Shown here: piece after piece, positions 10,328-22,311 of the stretch
Layout of the letters: every line of letters begins with the position of its first letter
Numbering within the stretch: position 1 is the stretch's first letter
Translations under genes and position numbers: made by a program
DNA from: Argyresthia goedartella
Taxonomy: Eukaryota; Arthropoda; Insecta; Lepidoptera; Argyresthiidae
Length of the DNA stretch: 64,000 bases
Assembly: GCA_949825045.1 (NCBI GenBank)
Contig: OX463818.1
Span: forward strand, 33,992,906-34,056,905
Direction: 5' to 3'
The notes under the pieces: model-generated
What the model was told of the DNA's origin: nothing
The model's input: only the letters and a program-made list of their open reading frames with translations
Database searches by the model: none

Positions 10328-11195
10328 TGTAGTGTTATGCTACTTACATGCTATTCTTGCTTTTCATGCTTTCATGCTTTACATACTATTCTTGCTTTTC
10401 ATGCTGCATAGCTGTATTGTCTGATATGTCTGTCTGATCCTGATCTGTATGATTGTCTGATGAGTCTGATGAGTCTGATATTTGATATCACCTTTATTTC
10501 CATAGGACCCTGTAACGTTTTATACCATAAGAACACATTAATAAATCATTTTCGCTCTGCATTTTCATGCTATCAGCACTTCTAAATCGATAGCGAAGCG
10601 GTTCACCTTTGGTGACCTTGTTTTTGGCTTTCTCCGAAACTCTGCAATTTTGGGCTTCGTGCGCGCTGGTGCGCTACTTTTTTTCCTTTCGCTGTTATGT
10701 AATTTTTCATTGTTTCATGGTTTTCTCATTGTTTACCGTATTACGAGCCTGAAACTAAACTTTGACATCTGTTGATGCCGTTGTTTATCTGGTTGTCATG
10801 GCAATGTCCATTCAAACTCGTTAGCGGTCTGATATGTTTGTTTCAATACTTTTACAAAAATACTCTTTCTCTCTTGGCCACTCATAAAAATTACGTTTAA
10901 TTTAAATAAGTTTTAGAACTCTCCAAAAAGGGTATAAAAGCGGAACATTTCTGAAATTCTAGAGTCTCACGTCAGCTTCTGAACTGGAAGTACCACTTAA
11001 AGGCCTTATCCCGGGGTCGCAATACCCCGGGATCCTGCGAGCCTTCAAACTCTCTCAATCAATCAAACAATCCTTTCTACAACAGGATCCAGTGAGCCGT
11101 AGGTACAAGTACGCCGCTACCGTTCCTACAACGACGATTTCTACAACGGGATCCAGCGAGCCGTAGCTATAAGTACGCCGCTACCGTTCCTACAA
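10328..11195 (+). repeat. Gypsy-2 5' LTR
   Basis: About 870 bp. Contains two internal copies of a TGCTATTCTTGC-type repeat, a TCTGAT-rich tract, an AATAAA-like signal (about 10539), TATAAAA at 10933-10939, a perfect hairpin at 11008-11033 and two 64-bp tandem units (11074-11201). The 3' boundary is approximate, being where similarity to the 3' LTR stops. Confidence 0.85.
10933..10939 (+). promoter_or_regulatory. TATA box of the gypsy-2 5' LTR
   Basis: TATAAAA within GGGTATAAAAGCGG, conserved in the 3' LTR. About 30-40 bp downstream is a CTCACGTCAG-type start region, consistent with the U3/R boundary. Confidence 0.7.
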
Positions 11196-11201
11196 TTATA
11201 C

Positions 11202-12224
11202 AAATACCTACCGTTCCTGCGTTTAGTTGCGAATTCTCACCCCGAAGATATCCTGACTTCTCCAGTTCCGATTGAGGATGACTTGTCTCAAATTGGTTCT
11301 ACTCTGACTTACCTGGATTGTAAAATTGAAAAATTTTTACAAGGTGAAACCAAATATTTACGATTAATAGAAACTTTTATTAATCATGTTTTTTACAGAT
11401 TGGAGCGAATAGATACTGACTTATATCCAGACTCTAAAGCTAGTTTCGATACTTTGAAGTTGAAATTTGACGATATTTCTAAACAGTTCGGATCCTTGGC
11501 TCCACCTTCAACTGCAAATCACTCTCCATCACTGGACCTTCCTGCTGAACCGACTGTCATGGAACCCCCTCTTGTTTCTCAAACTTCTGTCAAGACCCAT
11601 ACCCCGTATCCTCCACCACCACCTCAATCTTTCCCTCCAACTAACGTCTTCAAAGATCTGAAAAGACACACCTTCAATGGTAAAAGCTGTCCAAGATCCT
11701 TTCTTCAAAAACTTGAAGAATATACCTTAGCTCGTGGTTTGTCCAGGGACTTATTGATTTCTCAGGCGTTCGAAATCTTCACCGACAATGCCCTTCATTG
11801 GTTCAGATTTAAATATAATCAGAATCCAAATTTAACTTTGAACGAACTTTCTTCCTTACTAATCAAAGACTTTGGTGGTTTTGATTATGATCATAAACTT
11901 CTAGAAGCGATTAGGAATCGTACTCAAGGTCGTGATGAACCTATCTTCATCTTTATATCCATCATTTCTGCAATGTTCGCTCGCCTTTCAAAGAGACTTT
12001 CTGAAACAGAACAATTGGAGATTATTTTGAGAAATATTCGCCCATGTTATTCAGTCTTCGTAGCTCTAAAAGACATTGACTCTATCGATTCTCTTCTGGC
12101 CACTTGCCAAAACTACGAAAAGTTCCTAGACAGAGACAAACAATTTAAAGAACCAAATTCGCAACAAAGTCCTCATGTTTCGGAATTCCACTTCAAGTTC
12201 AGTCGACTTTCCAAACTCATCTAA
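11202..12224 (+). pseudogene. Gypsy-2 gag capsid region
   Basis: The frame is open from before 11283 with no clear ATG. 313 codons from the TTG at 11283. Features are an N-terminal helical part, a proline-rich linker (residues about 75-125, with a PPPPP run), and a retrotransposon capsid domain (FNGKSCPRSFLQKL, ALHWFR). The last 16 codons are out of frame. The nucleocapsid continues in another frame from about 12175, so a small indel near 12175-12224 has broken Gag. Confidence 0.75.
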
Positions 12225-12483
12225 TAACTCACGACCTTCTCCTCCCTTCATGAATAAATTCACTCCAACCTACAAATACCCTTCTAGACAAGATAATAGT
12301 CTCTCTCAATCTGCAGCTCCCCAAGAAAGTTCTTTTTGCATTCGCTGTCGTAAACTAGGTCATACTTTGAACAGTTGCACTCAACCACGATTCGTGATTT
12401 GTTTCAAATGTGGTCTTAAGGGTTTTAAAACTGCAGAGTGCCCTACTTGTTCTCCCAAACCTAATACTAGTACAAAAAACTAA
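12175..12483 (+). pseudogene. Gypsy-2 nucleocapsid zinc-knuckle region
   Basis: 102-codon frame overlapping the end of the capsid frame. One canonical CX2CX4HX4C knuckle (CIRCRKLGHTLNSC) is followed by a second motif, CFKCGLKGFKTAECPTC, in which phenylalanine occupies the histidine position and an extra CX2C follows. The variant second knuckle may be normal for this lineage or a mutation. Confidence 0.75.
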
Positions 12484-12491
12484 CTGCTGAC

Positions 12492-14333
12492 TTGAAGAGT
12501 AACTCAAATTTTGATAAGGACGAGTGGACTAATTGGCTCAAAACAATTCAAAACTTCTTTGATTGCTACAAAATCTCTTCTACACTCTACTCCAAAGAAC
12601 AAGATCTTAATCGTCAATTCGTTAATGTCAAAATTTATGACTTAACTTTATCTGGTTTACTAGATTCTGGCAGCTCAGTAACTATTCTGGGTAATAATTC
12701 TCATTTGGAAATTCTTAAACTGGGCTGCAAACTTTTCAAGTCAGATATTATTACTGTCTCTACTGCTAATAATCAAAAAATTAACTCCTTGGGTTATTTT
12801 GACTTACCTGTCCATTTCAATAACGAAACTCACTTGATTAAAGCTTATGTTTTCCCTGAAATATTCCCTTCTCTAATACTAGGTATCGACTTTTGGAGAA
12901 AATTTAATCTTCTACCTAGTGTTCTAACTTCTCTTAACTTTACAGATCCTAAATGCTTTGCTATCGACGCTAAAGATATTAAAGTTTTACCTTATGAGCA
13001 TTTAACTCCTAATCAAAAGAACATCGCTAATGACATCATCCAACGCTTCAAGACAATCTCTTTTGAAGAAAAAGGTGTTCTGGGAAACACACACTTAATC
13101 ACCCACAAGATTGACACTGGTGATTCTCTTCCGATCAAACAAAGATGTTACAGACTATCTCCTGAAAAACAAAACGCTTTAATTAATGAAGTTGACAAGA
13201 TGCTGGGATGGAACGTCATTGAACAATGCGAAAGTCCATGGTTATCTCCAGTCCTCATCACTCCAAAGAAGAATGGGGAATGGCGTTTCTGCGTAGATAG
13301 CAGGAAGCTTAACTCAGTTACACGTCGTGATGCTTATAGTCTGCCTCTAATAAGCGAAATTTTGGACAACCTGAGAAATGCCAAACACTTATCAAGCATC
13401 GACATTGCGAAAGCATTTTGAGAGATTCCCTTGAATACTGCTGATAGAGATAAGACAGCATTTTATGTTCCTGGAAGAGGTATGTTCAGATTCAAAGTAA
13501 TGCCTTTTGGTCTCACTAACTCACCTGCAACTCAACAAAGATTAATGGATACGCTATTTACTCCTGAATTTGAGAACAAGGTATTTTGCTATCTGGATGA
13601 CATCATTATTATTAGCGAGACTTTTGAGGAGCACATATCGCTTCTCATGAAAGTTCTGGAAAAACTTTCAAATGCTAATCTGACTATTAACTTTGAAAAG
13701 AGTCAGTTCTTCAGGAAAGAACTGAAATACCTTGGTTTTCTAGTGGACGAGTATGGTCTACGTGCTAATCCAGATAAAATAAAGGCTACTCTAGAATATC
13801 CTGTACCTACTTGCAGAAAAGAAGTTCGAAGATTCATAGGCACTTGCAGCTGGTTTAGAAGATTCATTCCAAACTTCAGCACTATTGCCTCTCCACTCAA
13901 CCAACTAACCTGTTCCGGAAAGAACGCTCCTAAATTTTTATGGAATTCTAGGGCTGCAGCTGCTTTCGAGAAACTTAAAGAAGCTTTGGTAACTGCTCCT
14001 GTCCTTGCTTGCCCTAACTTCGAACTACCCTTCTCTGTACATTGTGATGCATCAAATTATGGCATAAGAGCAATGCTTACTCAACATCAAGATGACAAAG
14101 AAGTCGTGATTGCTTACATGAGTAAAGCACTAAACAAAAATCAACAAAACTACTCAACTACTGAAAGAGAAACATTAGCTGTAATAACTGCGCTAGAACA
14201 TTGGAGATGTTGCCTAGACAATGGTAAGGAATTTACAATATATACTGACCACGCTGCACTTAAATGGTTTCAGAACTTATCGAATCCATCTGGAAGACTT
14301 GCTCGCTGGACCTCTACGCTTATCATGTTTTAA
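12492..14333 (+). pseudogene. Gypsy-2 protease, RT and RNase H, with a nonsense codon
   Basis: One frame from 12492 to 14333 cut by TGA at 13419-13421 just after the SSIDIAKAF block. Protease active-site D-S-G is at 12663-12671, RT Y-L-D-D at 13590-13601, and the RNase H domain includes HCDASNYG, ERETLA and YTDHAAL. After LARW near 14310 the frame runs into TSTLIMF and stops, while the expected continuation is one frame over. The two lesions would yield only fragments. Confidence 0.88.
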
Positions 14334-15663
14334 TTTTGTCCTGAAACATAAAAAAGGAAAGGATAACGTTGTTCCTGACCTTTTATCAAGGCATAAGCAT
14401 AAAGAACGTCCTGATACACAAGAAACTCCACCTCAAGGTGTACATCCTATTACGATTGAAGAACCACCTGATTTTCTTGGATGCTCCAACAACCCAGACG
14501 CATATCCCAACTACACTATCAAGGATAACAAACTTTACCGCTGCATCCGTTCTTCCGATTGTCTAAACGACGACTTTATTTGGAAAGAAGTTCCACTGCC
14601 ACAAGATAGACATGCACTTATTGAAGTTAGCCATGGTTCCCCTTCAGAACTCCACCTTGGTATCTTCAAAACATTCAAGAAAATATCTTTAAAATACTAT
14701 TGGCCCGGTATGTTTAAGGACATTGCCAATTTAATCTCGACATGTGAAACCTGCTTAACCTACAAACACCCTAATCATTCTCCCTATGGTCTTATGGGTA
14801 AACCTAAACTTTGCTCCAGACCTTTTCAAACTATATCCTTGGATCTTATGGGTCCATTGCCTATGACCCGGAGAAGAAATCAGTATATTCTGGTAATTAA
14901 CTGCAATTTTACTAAATATACTATGATTTTTCGCCTTAAACGGGCTACTTCAGCTAATATCATTAATGTTTTGGAAAATTCAGTGTTTCTTGTTCATGGC
15001 ATTCCCCAAACTATAATAATGGACAACGCTGTTCAATTTCAGTCGCGAGAATTCCACTCATTCTTAAATTCTTATAACATTCCTTGTATTTTTCACACAG
15101 CTTTATATTGTCCTCAGGTTAATCCTACAGAGAAATTTAATAGTACGATTATTACAGCTCTAGCATCCCTAGTAGGAGACGATCATAGATCCTGGGACAA
15201 CCATCTTACTAAGATTCAGTTCGCAATGAACAGCGCTACAAACGTTGCTACTGCCTTTACTCCAAACTTTTTAGTCTTTGGTAGGGAAACAATACCTTGT
15301 GGTTCCTTCTATACTCCAACTCAGAATCTCGAGGAATTGATATTTATGCCTCGTGATATTAACGCGTCTAATGCTGGTCTCCTCTCATCTATCTTTCACA
15401 GAGTTCAAACTAAACTTCACATAGCTCACGCTAAAAATAGCGCTCGCTATGATCTTCACCCGACTTTTAAAGAATTTAGTGTGGGAGATACTGTTTGGCG
15501 TAAAAACCATGTTTTAAGCAATGCTGGCGCATACTTTAATGCTAAGCTTGCCCCTAAATTCGTTAAGTGTAAAATAATAACCAAACTTTCACCATTAGTA
15601 TACATTTTAGAAGACCCTAACGGAGTTAGAGGCAAGTGGCACATTAAAGACATTAAATCCTAA
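14221..15663 (+). pseudogene. Gypsy-2 integrase and C-terminal module
   Basis: 480-codon frame whose real coding content starts about 14312 (FNFVLKHKKGKDNVVPDLLS, the end of RNase H). HHCC zinc-binding module, then integrase core with D at 14842, D at 15022 and E at 15130, i.e. 35 residues between the last two. The C-terminal region has the KLAPKFVKCKII ... GKWHIKDIK pattern common after gypsy integrases. Separated from the RT frame by a +1 shift. No chromodomain was identified. Confidence 0.88.
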
Positions 15664-16204
15664 ATTTTCTTAACTTCTATTAACTGTTACTTTGTATATA
15701 TGTATAAATATCACCATCATTTTCACCTTAATATTTTATTTCTTCCTTTAATCCAGTGTTCTTCAACACATTTTACTTTAAGACCTCGAATTTTCGTTGG
15801 TTAGCCTTCACCTATTTTTTTTTAATCTTTATTTCAGACACATCTCGTTGGCGATGTGGCTGATCTCTGGCTTCGAGCTCTACCGCTCTGGCCGCTCTTA
15901 ATCTTGTCTTAAATCGTGGCGACTAAAGCTACCTTAGGATTAATTTGTTTCTCTTTACCTCCACTTATTTTTTTTTCCACGCAGGAGCGGATGACAACTC
16001 CTTAAGTAAGCCTGAATGTCCTTTTGAAAACACACTTTTAGAGTGGTAGTCATTGAATGTGAACTCCACCCTTACCGGAATGAAGATGATGAATGTAAGA
16101 GAGGGTATATCTGATTTTGCCTGGTGATGTCTGTTTCTGCAAAGCTGTGTTTATATGGTTTATTTTTGTACATATCAAAATTTTTGCTGAGTCAAAAATT
16201 TTTC
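15664..16204 (+). other. Gypsy-2 3' untranslated region
   Basis: No open frame of note and no envelope-like ORF. Pyrimidine-rich tracts are followed by TTTCAG at about 15834-15839, which could act as a splice acceptor, but nothing coding follows. Confidence 0.5.
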
Positions 16205-16220
16205 CAGGGTTGGGGGAAAA
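16205..16220 (+). promoter_or_regulatory. Polypurine tract of gypsy-2
   Basis: AGGGTTGGGGGAAAA directly abuts the 3' LTR start TGTAGTG at 16221, where plus-strand DNA synthesis would be primed. Confidence 0.75.
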
Positions 16221-17143
16221 TGTAGTGTTATGCTACTTACATGCTATTCTTGCTTTTCATGCTTTCATGCTTTACATGCTATTCTTGCTTTTCATGCTGC
16301 ATAGCTGTATTGTCTGATATGTTTGTCTGATCCTGATCTGTATGATTCTCTGATGAGTCTGATATTTGATATCACCTTTATTTCCATAGGACCCTGTAAC
16401 GTTTTAAACCATAAGAACACATTAATAAATCATTTTCGCTCTGCATTTTCATGCTATCAGCACTTCTAAATCGATAGCGAAGCGGTTTACCTTTGGTGAC
16501 CTTGTTTTTGGCTTTCTCCGAAACTCTGCAATCTCGGGCTTCGTGCGCGCTGGTGCGCTACTTTTTTTCCTTTCGCTGTTATGTAATTTACTTCATGGTT
16601 TTCTCATTGTTTACTGTATTACGAGCCTGAAACTAAACTTTGACATCTGTTGATGCCGTTGTTTATCTGGTTGTCATGGCAATGTCCATTCAAACTCGTT
16701 AGCGGTCTGATATGTTTGTTTCAATACTTTTACAAAAATACTCTTTCTCTCTTGGCCACTCATAAAAATTACGTTTAATTTAAATAATTTTTAGAACTCT
16801 CCAAAAAGGGTATAAAAGCGGAACATTTCTGAAATTCTAGAGTCTCACGTCAGCTTCTGAACTGGAAGTACCACTTTAAGGACTTATCCCGGGGTCGCAC
16901 TACCCCGGGATCCTGCGAGCCTTCAAACTCTCTCAATCAATCAAACAATCCTTTCTACAACGGGATCCAGTGAGCCGTAGCTACAAGTACGCCGCTACCG
17001 TTCCAACAACGACGATTTCTACAACGGGATCCAGCGATCCGTAGCTACAAGTACGCCGCTACCGTTCCTACAACGACGATTTCTACAACGGGATCCAGCG
17101 AGCCGTAGCTACAAGTACGCCGCTACCGTTCCTACAACGACGA
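16221..17143 (+). repeat. Gypsy-2 3' LTR
   Basis: Matches the 5' LTR, including TATAAAA at 16811-16817 and the hairpin at 16886-16911, but has three 64-bp units (16952-17143) where the 5' LTR has two. The true end may extend some bases beyond 17143. Confidence 0.85.
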
Positions 17144-17325
17144 TTTCAACAACATCTACAACAACAAATACACCTGCATCCTGGTCATCGCCTCACCGGT
17201 CTACTTCTCTCCATGTTCTCCGCTTCCTTCTATCTATCCAGACATCTGTATTTTATAAAACCTGTCTCATCTCATTCATCCTCATCTTCCTTTCATTTTT
17301 TTAAATTACTTCACTGTAATACTGA

Positions 17326-18020
17326 AATACTGAAATACTCATTTATTCATAAATCATAATAATTTATATGTCAGACAGGAAATGGTACATATGAGTTTTA
17401 CAAAAAATGTCAAGTTAGTAAAAGATATTATTCTTTTACAATTATACTACACCTTATTATACAATAGTATAACATTCAAATAGGTATTATATCAATGTCA
17501 AGTAAATTAAATTAATATTATTATGTCATGATACTATGATAAATCAATATACAATTTGTATGAAAATCTAGCTTAACGGACAGGGAATTACTTTCATATT
17601 CTGAAAGAATTCGTCAGTTGTATAGCATGCCATACCAACCAGTATCTGTTTCAACTTAGAAATGAATATGCTCTCACTAGTCGCGCTTTTGATGTGATCA
17701 GGAAGACAGTTATAAATCTTGGGCACAAGAGTAAATAAACACTTGTTGGCTTTGGTGAGTCTCCTGGATGGTACATACAGGTGATCACGACGTCGGGTGT
17801 TGATAGTATGCGTGTCACTTTTCTTTGCAAATTGTGACAAGTTCCGTCTCGCGTACTTAGCTATTTCTAATATGTATAGCGAGGGAAGAGTTAGAATTTT
17901 ATACTTGATAAAGAGCTCTTTTGCAGAAAAGTCCCAAGGCATTCCCGTTATGATTCTTACTGCCCGTTTCTGCATCCTTAGAGCCCTTTCGCAGTCTGTA
18001 AATAACCAATAAACTGTCAC
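17326..18020 (-). mobile_element. Jockey/CR1-like LINE, 5'-truncated
   Basis: Minus-strand frame 17568-18020 (150 codons) encodes the C-terminal region downstream of an RT (ERALRMQKRAVRIITG, then YNCLPDHIKS). It is followed by a 3' UTR with AATAAA and a repeated TATTTCAG tail at about 17326-17345. The 5' part of the element is missing. Confidence 0.75.
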
Positions 18021-18809
18021 TCTAAATTTTATCCTGGTTGTTGTTTTCTGTTAGGTTCTGGTTAGGTTCGTATCCTCACACGACAAGAGTTATAACACAT
18101 TGAATATGTTTTGCTGCACGTATCACCGTGCCTTTTTGCGATATGACATGGCATCTATTTGTACATGCGCACAAAAAACCCAACGCTTTAAAAAAAGAGG
18201 TGTTGCCCATATAAGAGTTCGGTTTTTTCATCTTGCTTGCACGCGTTTTTTTGTGATGTACTTACCAAAAGATTACGGTCTTGGTAGCTTTTTTCTTTAA
18301 TTGTGCTATATTAACTTGCTTATTGCAATATTTTATGCAAATTTCATGATTCTAGGTCAATGGAAAGTACCCTATAGAATACATTTTGATTTCCTAAAAT
18401 ATCTAAATATGCAGGAATATTCTATGATATTGCATGCACAAATAAGTAATTGATACAACTTGATTCCTTCACATGTTTTTGAGAAAAAGGGTGTAATACC
18501 GGCATGCTTGGTCGTTTCCTTGAAAGCTCCTCGACACGACCTTACTCGGCGTCCTCAAGAACTGCCTCGAGGTTTCCTTGGTATTCATATACTCAGTTGT
18601 TGACGTGGGTTTGACAGAAGGCACCTAGAAGAAGTCGGTGTCGATGAGATACTTCATCAATTATTTTCTTTTCGCTGGTACAGATCAGCTGGCTGTTTTG
18701 ATGTGAATGGTTTCGCATAATGAAATGACGGCAAAAAGGTGATTGATGAACGAGTGAATGAATTATAATAGATTAAAACAAAAAATACGCACGCCTGAAA
18801 CGACTACTT
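18021..18809. other. No recognisable gene
   Basis: Only short unsupported frames (for example 18100-18300, plus). Confidence 0.5.
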
Positions 18810-19060
18810 GACGACCCGAATGGCCGAGTTGGCAGTGACCCTACCTACGAATCCAAGGGTCCCAGGTTCGAGTACCGGTGAGGGCAAATATTTGTTTGAT
18901 GAGAACGGATGTTTGTACCCTAGTCATGGTTGTTTATCTATCTAAGTATAGTATTTATCTATATAGGTACGTGTAGTACTATCTAGTACCCAAGATACAG
19001 GGAATCCTAGTTTGGGGCTAGATCAATTTGTGTAAATATTGTCCAAGGTATTATTGTTAA
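18810..19060 (+). mobile_element. tRNA-derived SINE (SINE-1 copy 2)
   Basis: A box TGGCCGAGTTGG at 18821-18832 and B box GGTTCGAGTAC at 18865-18875 (one base off consensus). The body and ATT-rich 3' end match the other two copies. Confidence 0.88.
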
Positions 19061-21027
19061 GGTTTTAACTTTCCAGTAAGTCACCCTTATCAAGAATACC
19101 TAGGTTTATTAAAATAATTTTCAACACACTTATTGCACGTAAAGTGTTAATGGAGCTTATTACGCACAACTTAGTGAAGTTACATCTAATGACGTCAAAA
19201 ATTTAGGACGCCTTTAAATATATTTCTTAAATATGAATACTGCTTCTCTGCGTAAAATAACTTTTACGAAATAATTAAGCAAAGAAAAGATGTTAATGTG
19301 CTAGCTTTATGTTTCCCGACACGTTTATAAACAAAAAAATCAGCATGAATTCAGTCAAACTCATAATCTTATTACTAGCTGGACGTCCAAAAGAATACCT
19401 TGAAAATAGCCACATTTAGCCACGGATATGCAATCATCTACATCAATCTTGGTAATATAGTGCAAAACCAACCTTTAAAGTCATGTTGCCACTGTCTGTC
19501 TCGGGAAATGACGCCGCCAGAACGACCTTTAACCGCTGGAGACCTGGACCTTGTTAGGAGACATCACGATTTTGAACCTAATGACATGGAAATAAAATTC
19601 AAAACCAATAACGGCACAGCGTCACGCTTTTTCACATACTGAAACGGGAAAGGCTAGCTTAATGACGCCGTTTGCAATACAAAATTGGGGGGGTGTTTGT
19701 CGGAATTTTGTGGGTGGAACTTTTTCATTGCTCGTCAGTGTATTAACTATACATACACTTCATGCCATAATAACATTAACATTTGACAATAATTTGCATT
19801 ATAATCAATAGACGATATCGTATGAAAGTGATTGTATACATTGCATTTTATAATAAGTTAAATTAATGAATTAAGTTGATTAAGTTCTTTCCAGGACATA
19901 GTAGCCCTCCAGCAGGGTTAGGTCATGATCACCCTTGCTGGCCAAGCAATATCTGGGTGTTTTATAATTTATATTATTGTTTAAGATGTAATGATAAGCC
20001 GGCGAGGAATCACGAATGAATTCAGATGTATCGGAAATGTTACAGCGATATCCAACCCTCCTCTGAATGGCCCTATATACAATCAATCATGCCTGATCAT
20101 TTTTGTTAACAAACTATCAAAGCCAACGACGCGAGGATATTCCTAGGGGCCTATTTATTTACGTATTTTATAAGTATATTTTACCAATAAGATAATCAAT
20201 TTATCTCAAGTACATTATCGGACGTTCAGTGTTTCGGATGACATTTTAAGCTATTGGCACCGGCTACTATCGCTACGTGGTAGTGGACGTAAAACCCCTC
20301 CACCAACCCGCACTGAGCCAGCATGGTGTAGTTTGGCTTAATCTTACTCGTATCCGGGTAAAGGCCTGTGCCCCTTCTGGGAACATTATTTGGCTATATT
20401 TATATATATAAGTATATTTTATCTCCAATACTCAGGGTGTTGTGGTTTGAGTTTCATTGAGATTCTCGCGGGCCTAATTCTACGAACTACTTAAAGCGTG
20501 TTCATTTTTGAGTACCGGTCAAACTTTAAGGTGTCGTTTGCGTTTCCAGCATCCGCAGAATGCCGACCCCGTGGTTGGTGTTGACGAGGGAAATTGAGGG
20601 CAAAGCTATGCGCTGTATAAAGCTCCCTCAGCTTTCGCGCCAAAAATTTTCCCGCGCTTGGCATGCTACGGGCACAGGGCAGCTTGCTAAAATAAAGAAA
20701 CGGTAAACTTTCACAGACCCAGACCTAATTCAGTTTATCTACCTACAAGTTGTAAAAAAGCCATTCGATGCGGTTAGGCCAGGGAGCTTTATCCGGTAGG
20801 AACTTTTTATTGCTTCTAAATCCTCGTAAACGTATCCTTTTTAGGTAGTTTCTGTTTTGTAAGCGGTCGAGTTAGGGGTTAAGGTAAGAACGGGTACAGG
20901 TTATAGGTTTTTAGGCACATGAAGAATGATGTATGCTATTCTAATGGTAGAATGGTATACTTCTTATATAACATTATGTAACATTTTTCAATTTTAATAG
21001 CAGCTATTAAAATTTAAAAATATTATA
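19061..21027. other. Mostly unassigned; one dispersed repeat
   Basis: A segment at about 20232-20420 containing CACTGAGCCAGCATGGTG is also present at 30243-30455. The 80-codon plus frame at 19400-19642 has no recognised domain. Otherwise nothing supportable. Confidence 0.45.
20232..20420 (+). repeat. Dispersed repeat shared with 30.3 kb
   Basis: Shares ordered blocks (CGGCTACTA, CAACCCGCACTGAGCCAGC, CTTACTCGTATCCG) with 30243-30455. Resembles the 3' ends of insect SINE/LINE repeats, class not established. Confidence 0.5.
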
Positions 21028-22311
21028 CACAGTCAGGTCATAAGTTCTGTCACACAATAAAAACTTTTGAATTTAGAACGCTGGCCACAAAAAAGTTTAT
21101 TGAATTCGAATTTCGAATTTTTCATGAAAATAAAAATGTGTACTTTTTAGAATTTTCCTCATTTTTAAATATGGAGTGGACACTTAAAGAAGACCGTGTC
21201 GCAGTTACTGCGTTGCATCGTTGCGGTTACGCGCCAATTCACATTTTCGACTTACTGAAAAATTTGAATATAACCAAAAGATTCGTTTATCGTACCATAA
21301 AACGATACAATGAAGACTCAAGTGTAGATGACAGGTCAAGAAGTGGTCGCTCTGTTAGGACTCCAGCAGCGATAAAAGCTGTGAAGGCGCGAATTCAAAG
21401 AAATCCCATACGTAAGCAGAAACTGTTGGCCCTTCAGATGGGGTTAAGCAGGACCACGGTAAAAAGGGTGTTAAATGAAGACGTAGGGCTTAGGGCATAT
21501 CGAAGAAAAACAGGACATCGTTTGGACGCTCGTTTAATGGACCTGAGACTGAAGAGATGCCGCGCTTTGTTGAAGCGGTACGCGGGAAAAAAGCATCGGG
21601 AAATTCTTTTTTCGGATGAAAAAATTTTCACCGTGGAAGAGAGCTACAACAAACAAAATGATAAGGTGTACGCACACAGCAGTGAAGAAGTGAGCAACCG
21701 TATTCCGCGTGTCCAACGAGGTCATTTTCCATCCTCGCTCATGGTTTGGTTGGGAGTCTCTTATTGGGGCTTAACTGAGGTATTTTTTTGTGAGAAAGGC
21801 GTTAAAACGAATGCAGTTGTGTATCAAAATACAGTCCTCAAGAACCTTGTGGAACCTGTTTCTCATACCATGTTTAATAACAGGCACTGGGTATTCCAAC
21901 AAAATTCTGCGCCAGCTCATAGAGCGAAAAGCACACAAGACTGGCTGGCGGCGCGTGAAATCGACTTCATCCAGCACGAAGACTGGCCCTCCTCCAGTCC
22001 AGATTTGAGTCTGTTAGATTACAAGATATGGCAACACTTGGAGGAAAAGGCCTGCTCAAAGCCTCATCCTGATTTGGAGTCACTCAAGGCATCCTTGATT
22101 AAGGCAGCCGCCGATATTGACATGGACCTCGTTCGTGCTGCGATAGACGACTGGCCGCGCAGAATAAAGGCCTGTATTCAAAATCGCGGGGGTCATTTTG
22201 AATAAACTTTATTACCATAAGAATCTATGTTTTATTAAGTTCATTTTGCTATATAAATGTTTACATAACTTGTGTAAACATAAATGTGACAGAACTTATG
22301 ACCTGACTATG
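21028..22311 (+). mobile_element. maT-type (DD37D) Tc1/mariner transposon, copy 1
   Basis: 1284 bp bounded by 27-bp inverted repeats CACAGTCAGGTCATAAGTTC... (21028) and its complement ending at 22311, with one mismatch near the tip. The left flank is TA (21026-21027). The right flank is GA where TA is expected. Contains one open transposase frame. Confidence 0.93.
21171..22205 (+). CDS. maT transposase with catalytic Asp-to-Asn change
   Basis: 344 codons. Start chosen at MEWTLKEDRV because the upstream ATG at 21138 lies in a segment that contains a stop in the sister copy. The N-terminal helix-turn-helix half (about residues 1-120) should bind the inverted repeats. The catalytic half has D149 (FSDEK) and D283 (SLLDYKIW), with 37 residues between position 245 and D283, the maT spacing. 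Position 245, normally Asp, is Asn (AAT at 21903-21905), which should abolish cut-and-paste activity. It also lacks two residues of the GRPR linker motif that the copy at 33.1 kb retains. The frame is otherwise intact. Confidence 0.93.
   Translation: MEWTLKEDRVAVTALHRCGYAPIHIFDLLKNLNITKRFVYRTIKRYNEDSSVDDRSRSGRSVRTPAAIKAVKARIQRNPIRKQKLLALQMGLSRTTVKRVLNEDVGLRAYRRKTGHRLDARLMDLRLKRCRALLKRYAGKKHREILFSDEKIFTVEESYNKQNDKVYAHSSEEVSNRIPRVQRGHFPSSLMVWLGVSYWGLTEVFFCEKGVKTNAVVYQNTVLKNLVEPVSHTMFNNRHWVFQQNSAPAHRAKSTQDWLAAREIDFIQHEDWPSSSPDLSLLDYKIWQHLEEKACSKPHPDLESLKASLIKAAADIDMDLVRAAIDDWPRRIKACIQNRGGHFE

Larger units (their letters stand above)
10328..17143 (+). mobile_element. Gypsy-2: structurally complete Ty3/gypsy LTR retrotransposon, mutated
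   Basis: Two direct LTRs starting TGTAGTGTTATGC (10328 and 16221) flank gag, nucleocapsid, protease, RT, RNase H and integrase in the gypsy order. A purine-rich tract precedes the 3' LTR. The coding part is broken by a frameshift near 12200, a nonsense codon at 13419-13421 and a frameshift near 14312, so this copy cannot make a full polyprotein. The primer-binding site and exact LTR 3' ends were not resolved, nor was a target duplication. Confidence 0.9.

Noticed and set aside
15664..16204. Envelope-like third ORF in gypsy-2
   Set aside because: No open frame, signal peptide or membrane segment between integrase and the polypurine tract.
18100..18300. Small cysteine-containing protein
   Set aside because: Short frame with no domain, start context or repeat support; likely chance.
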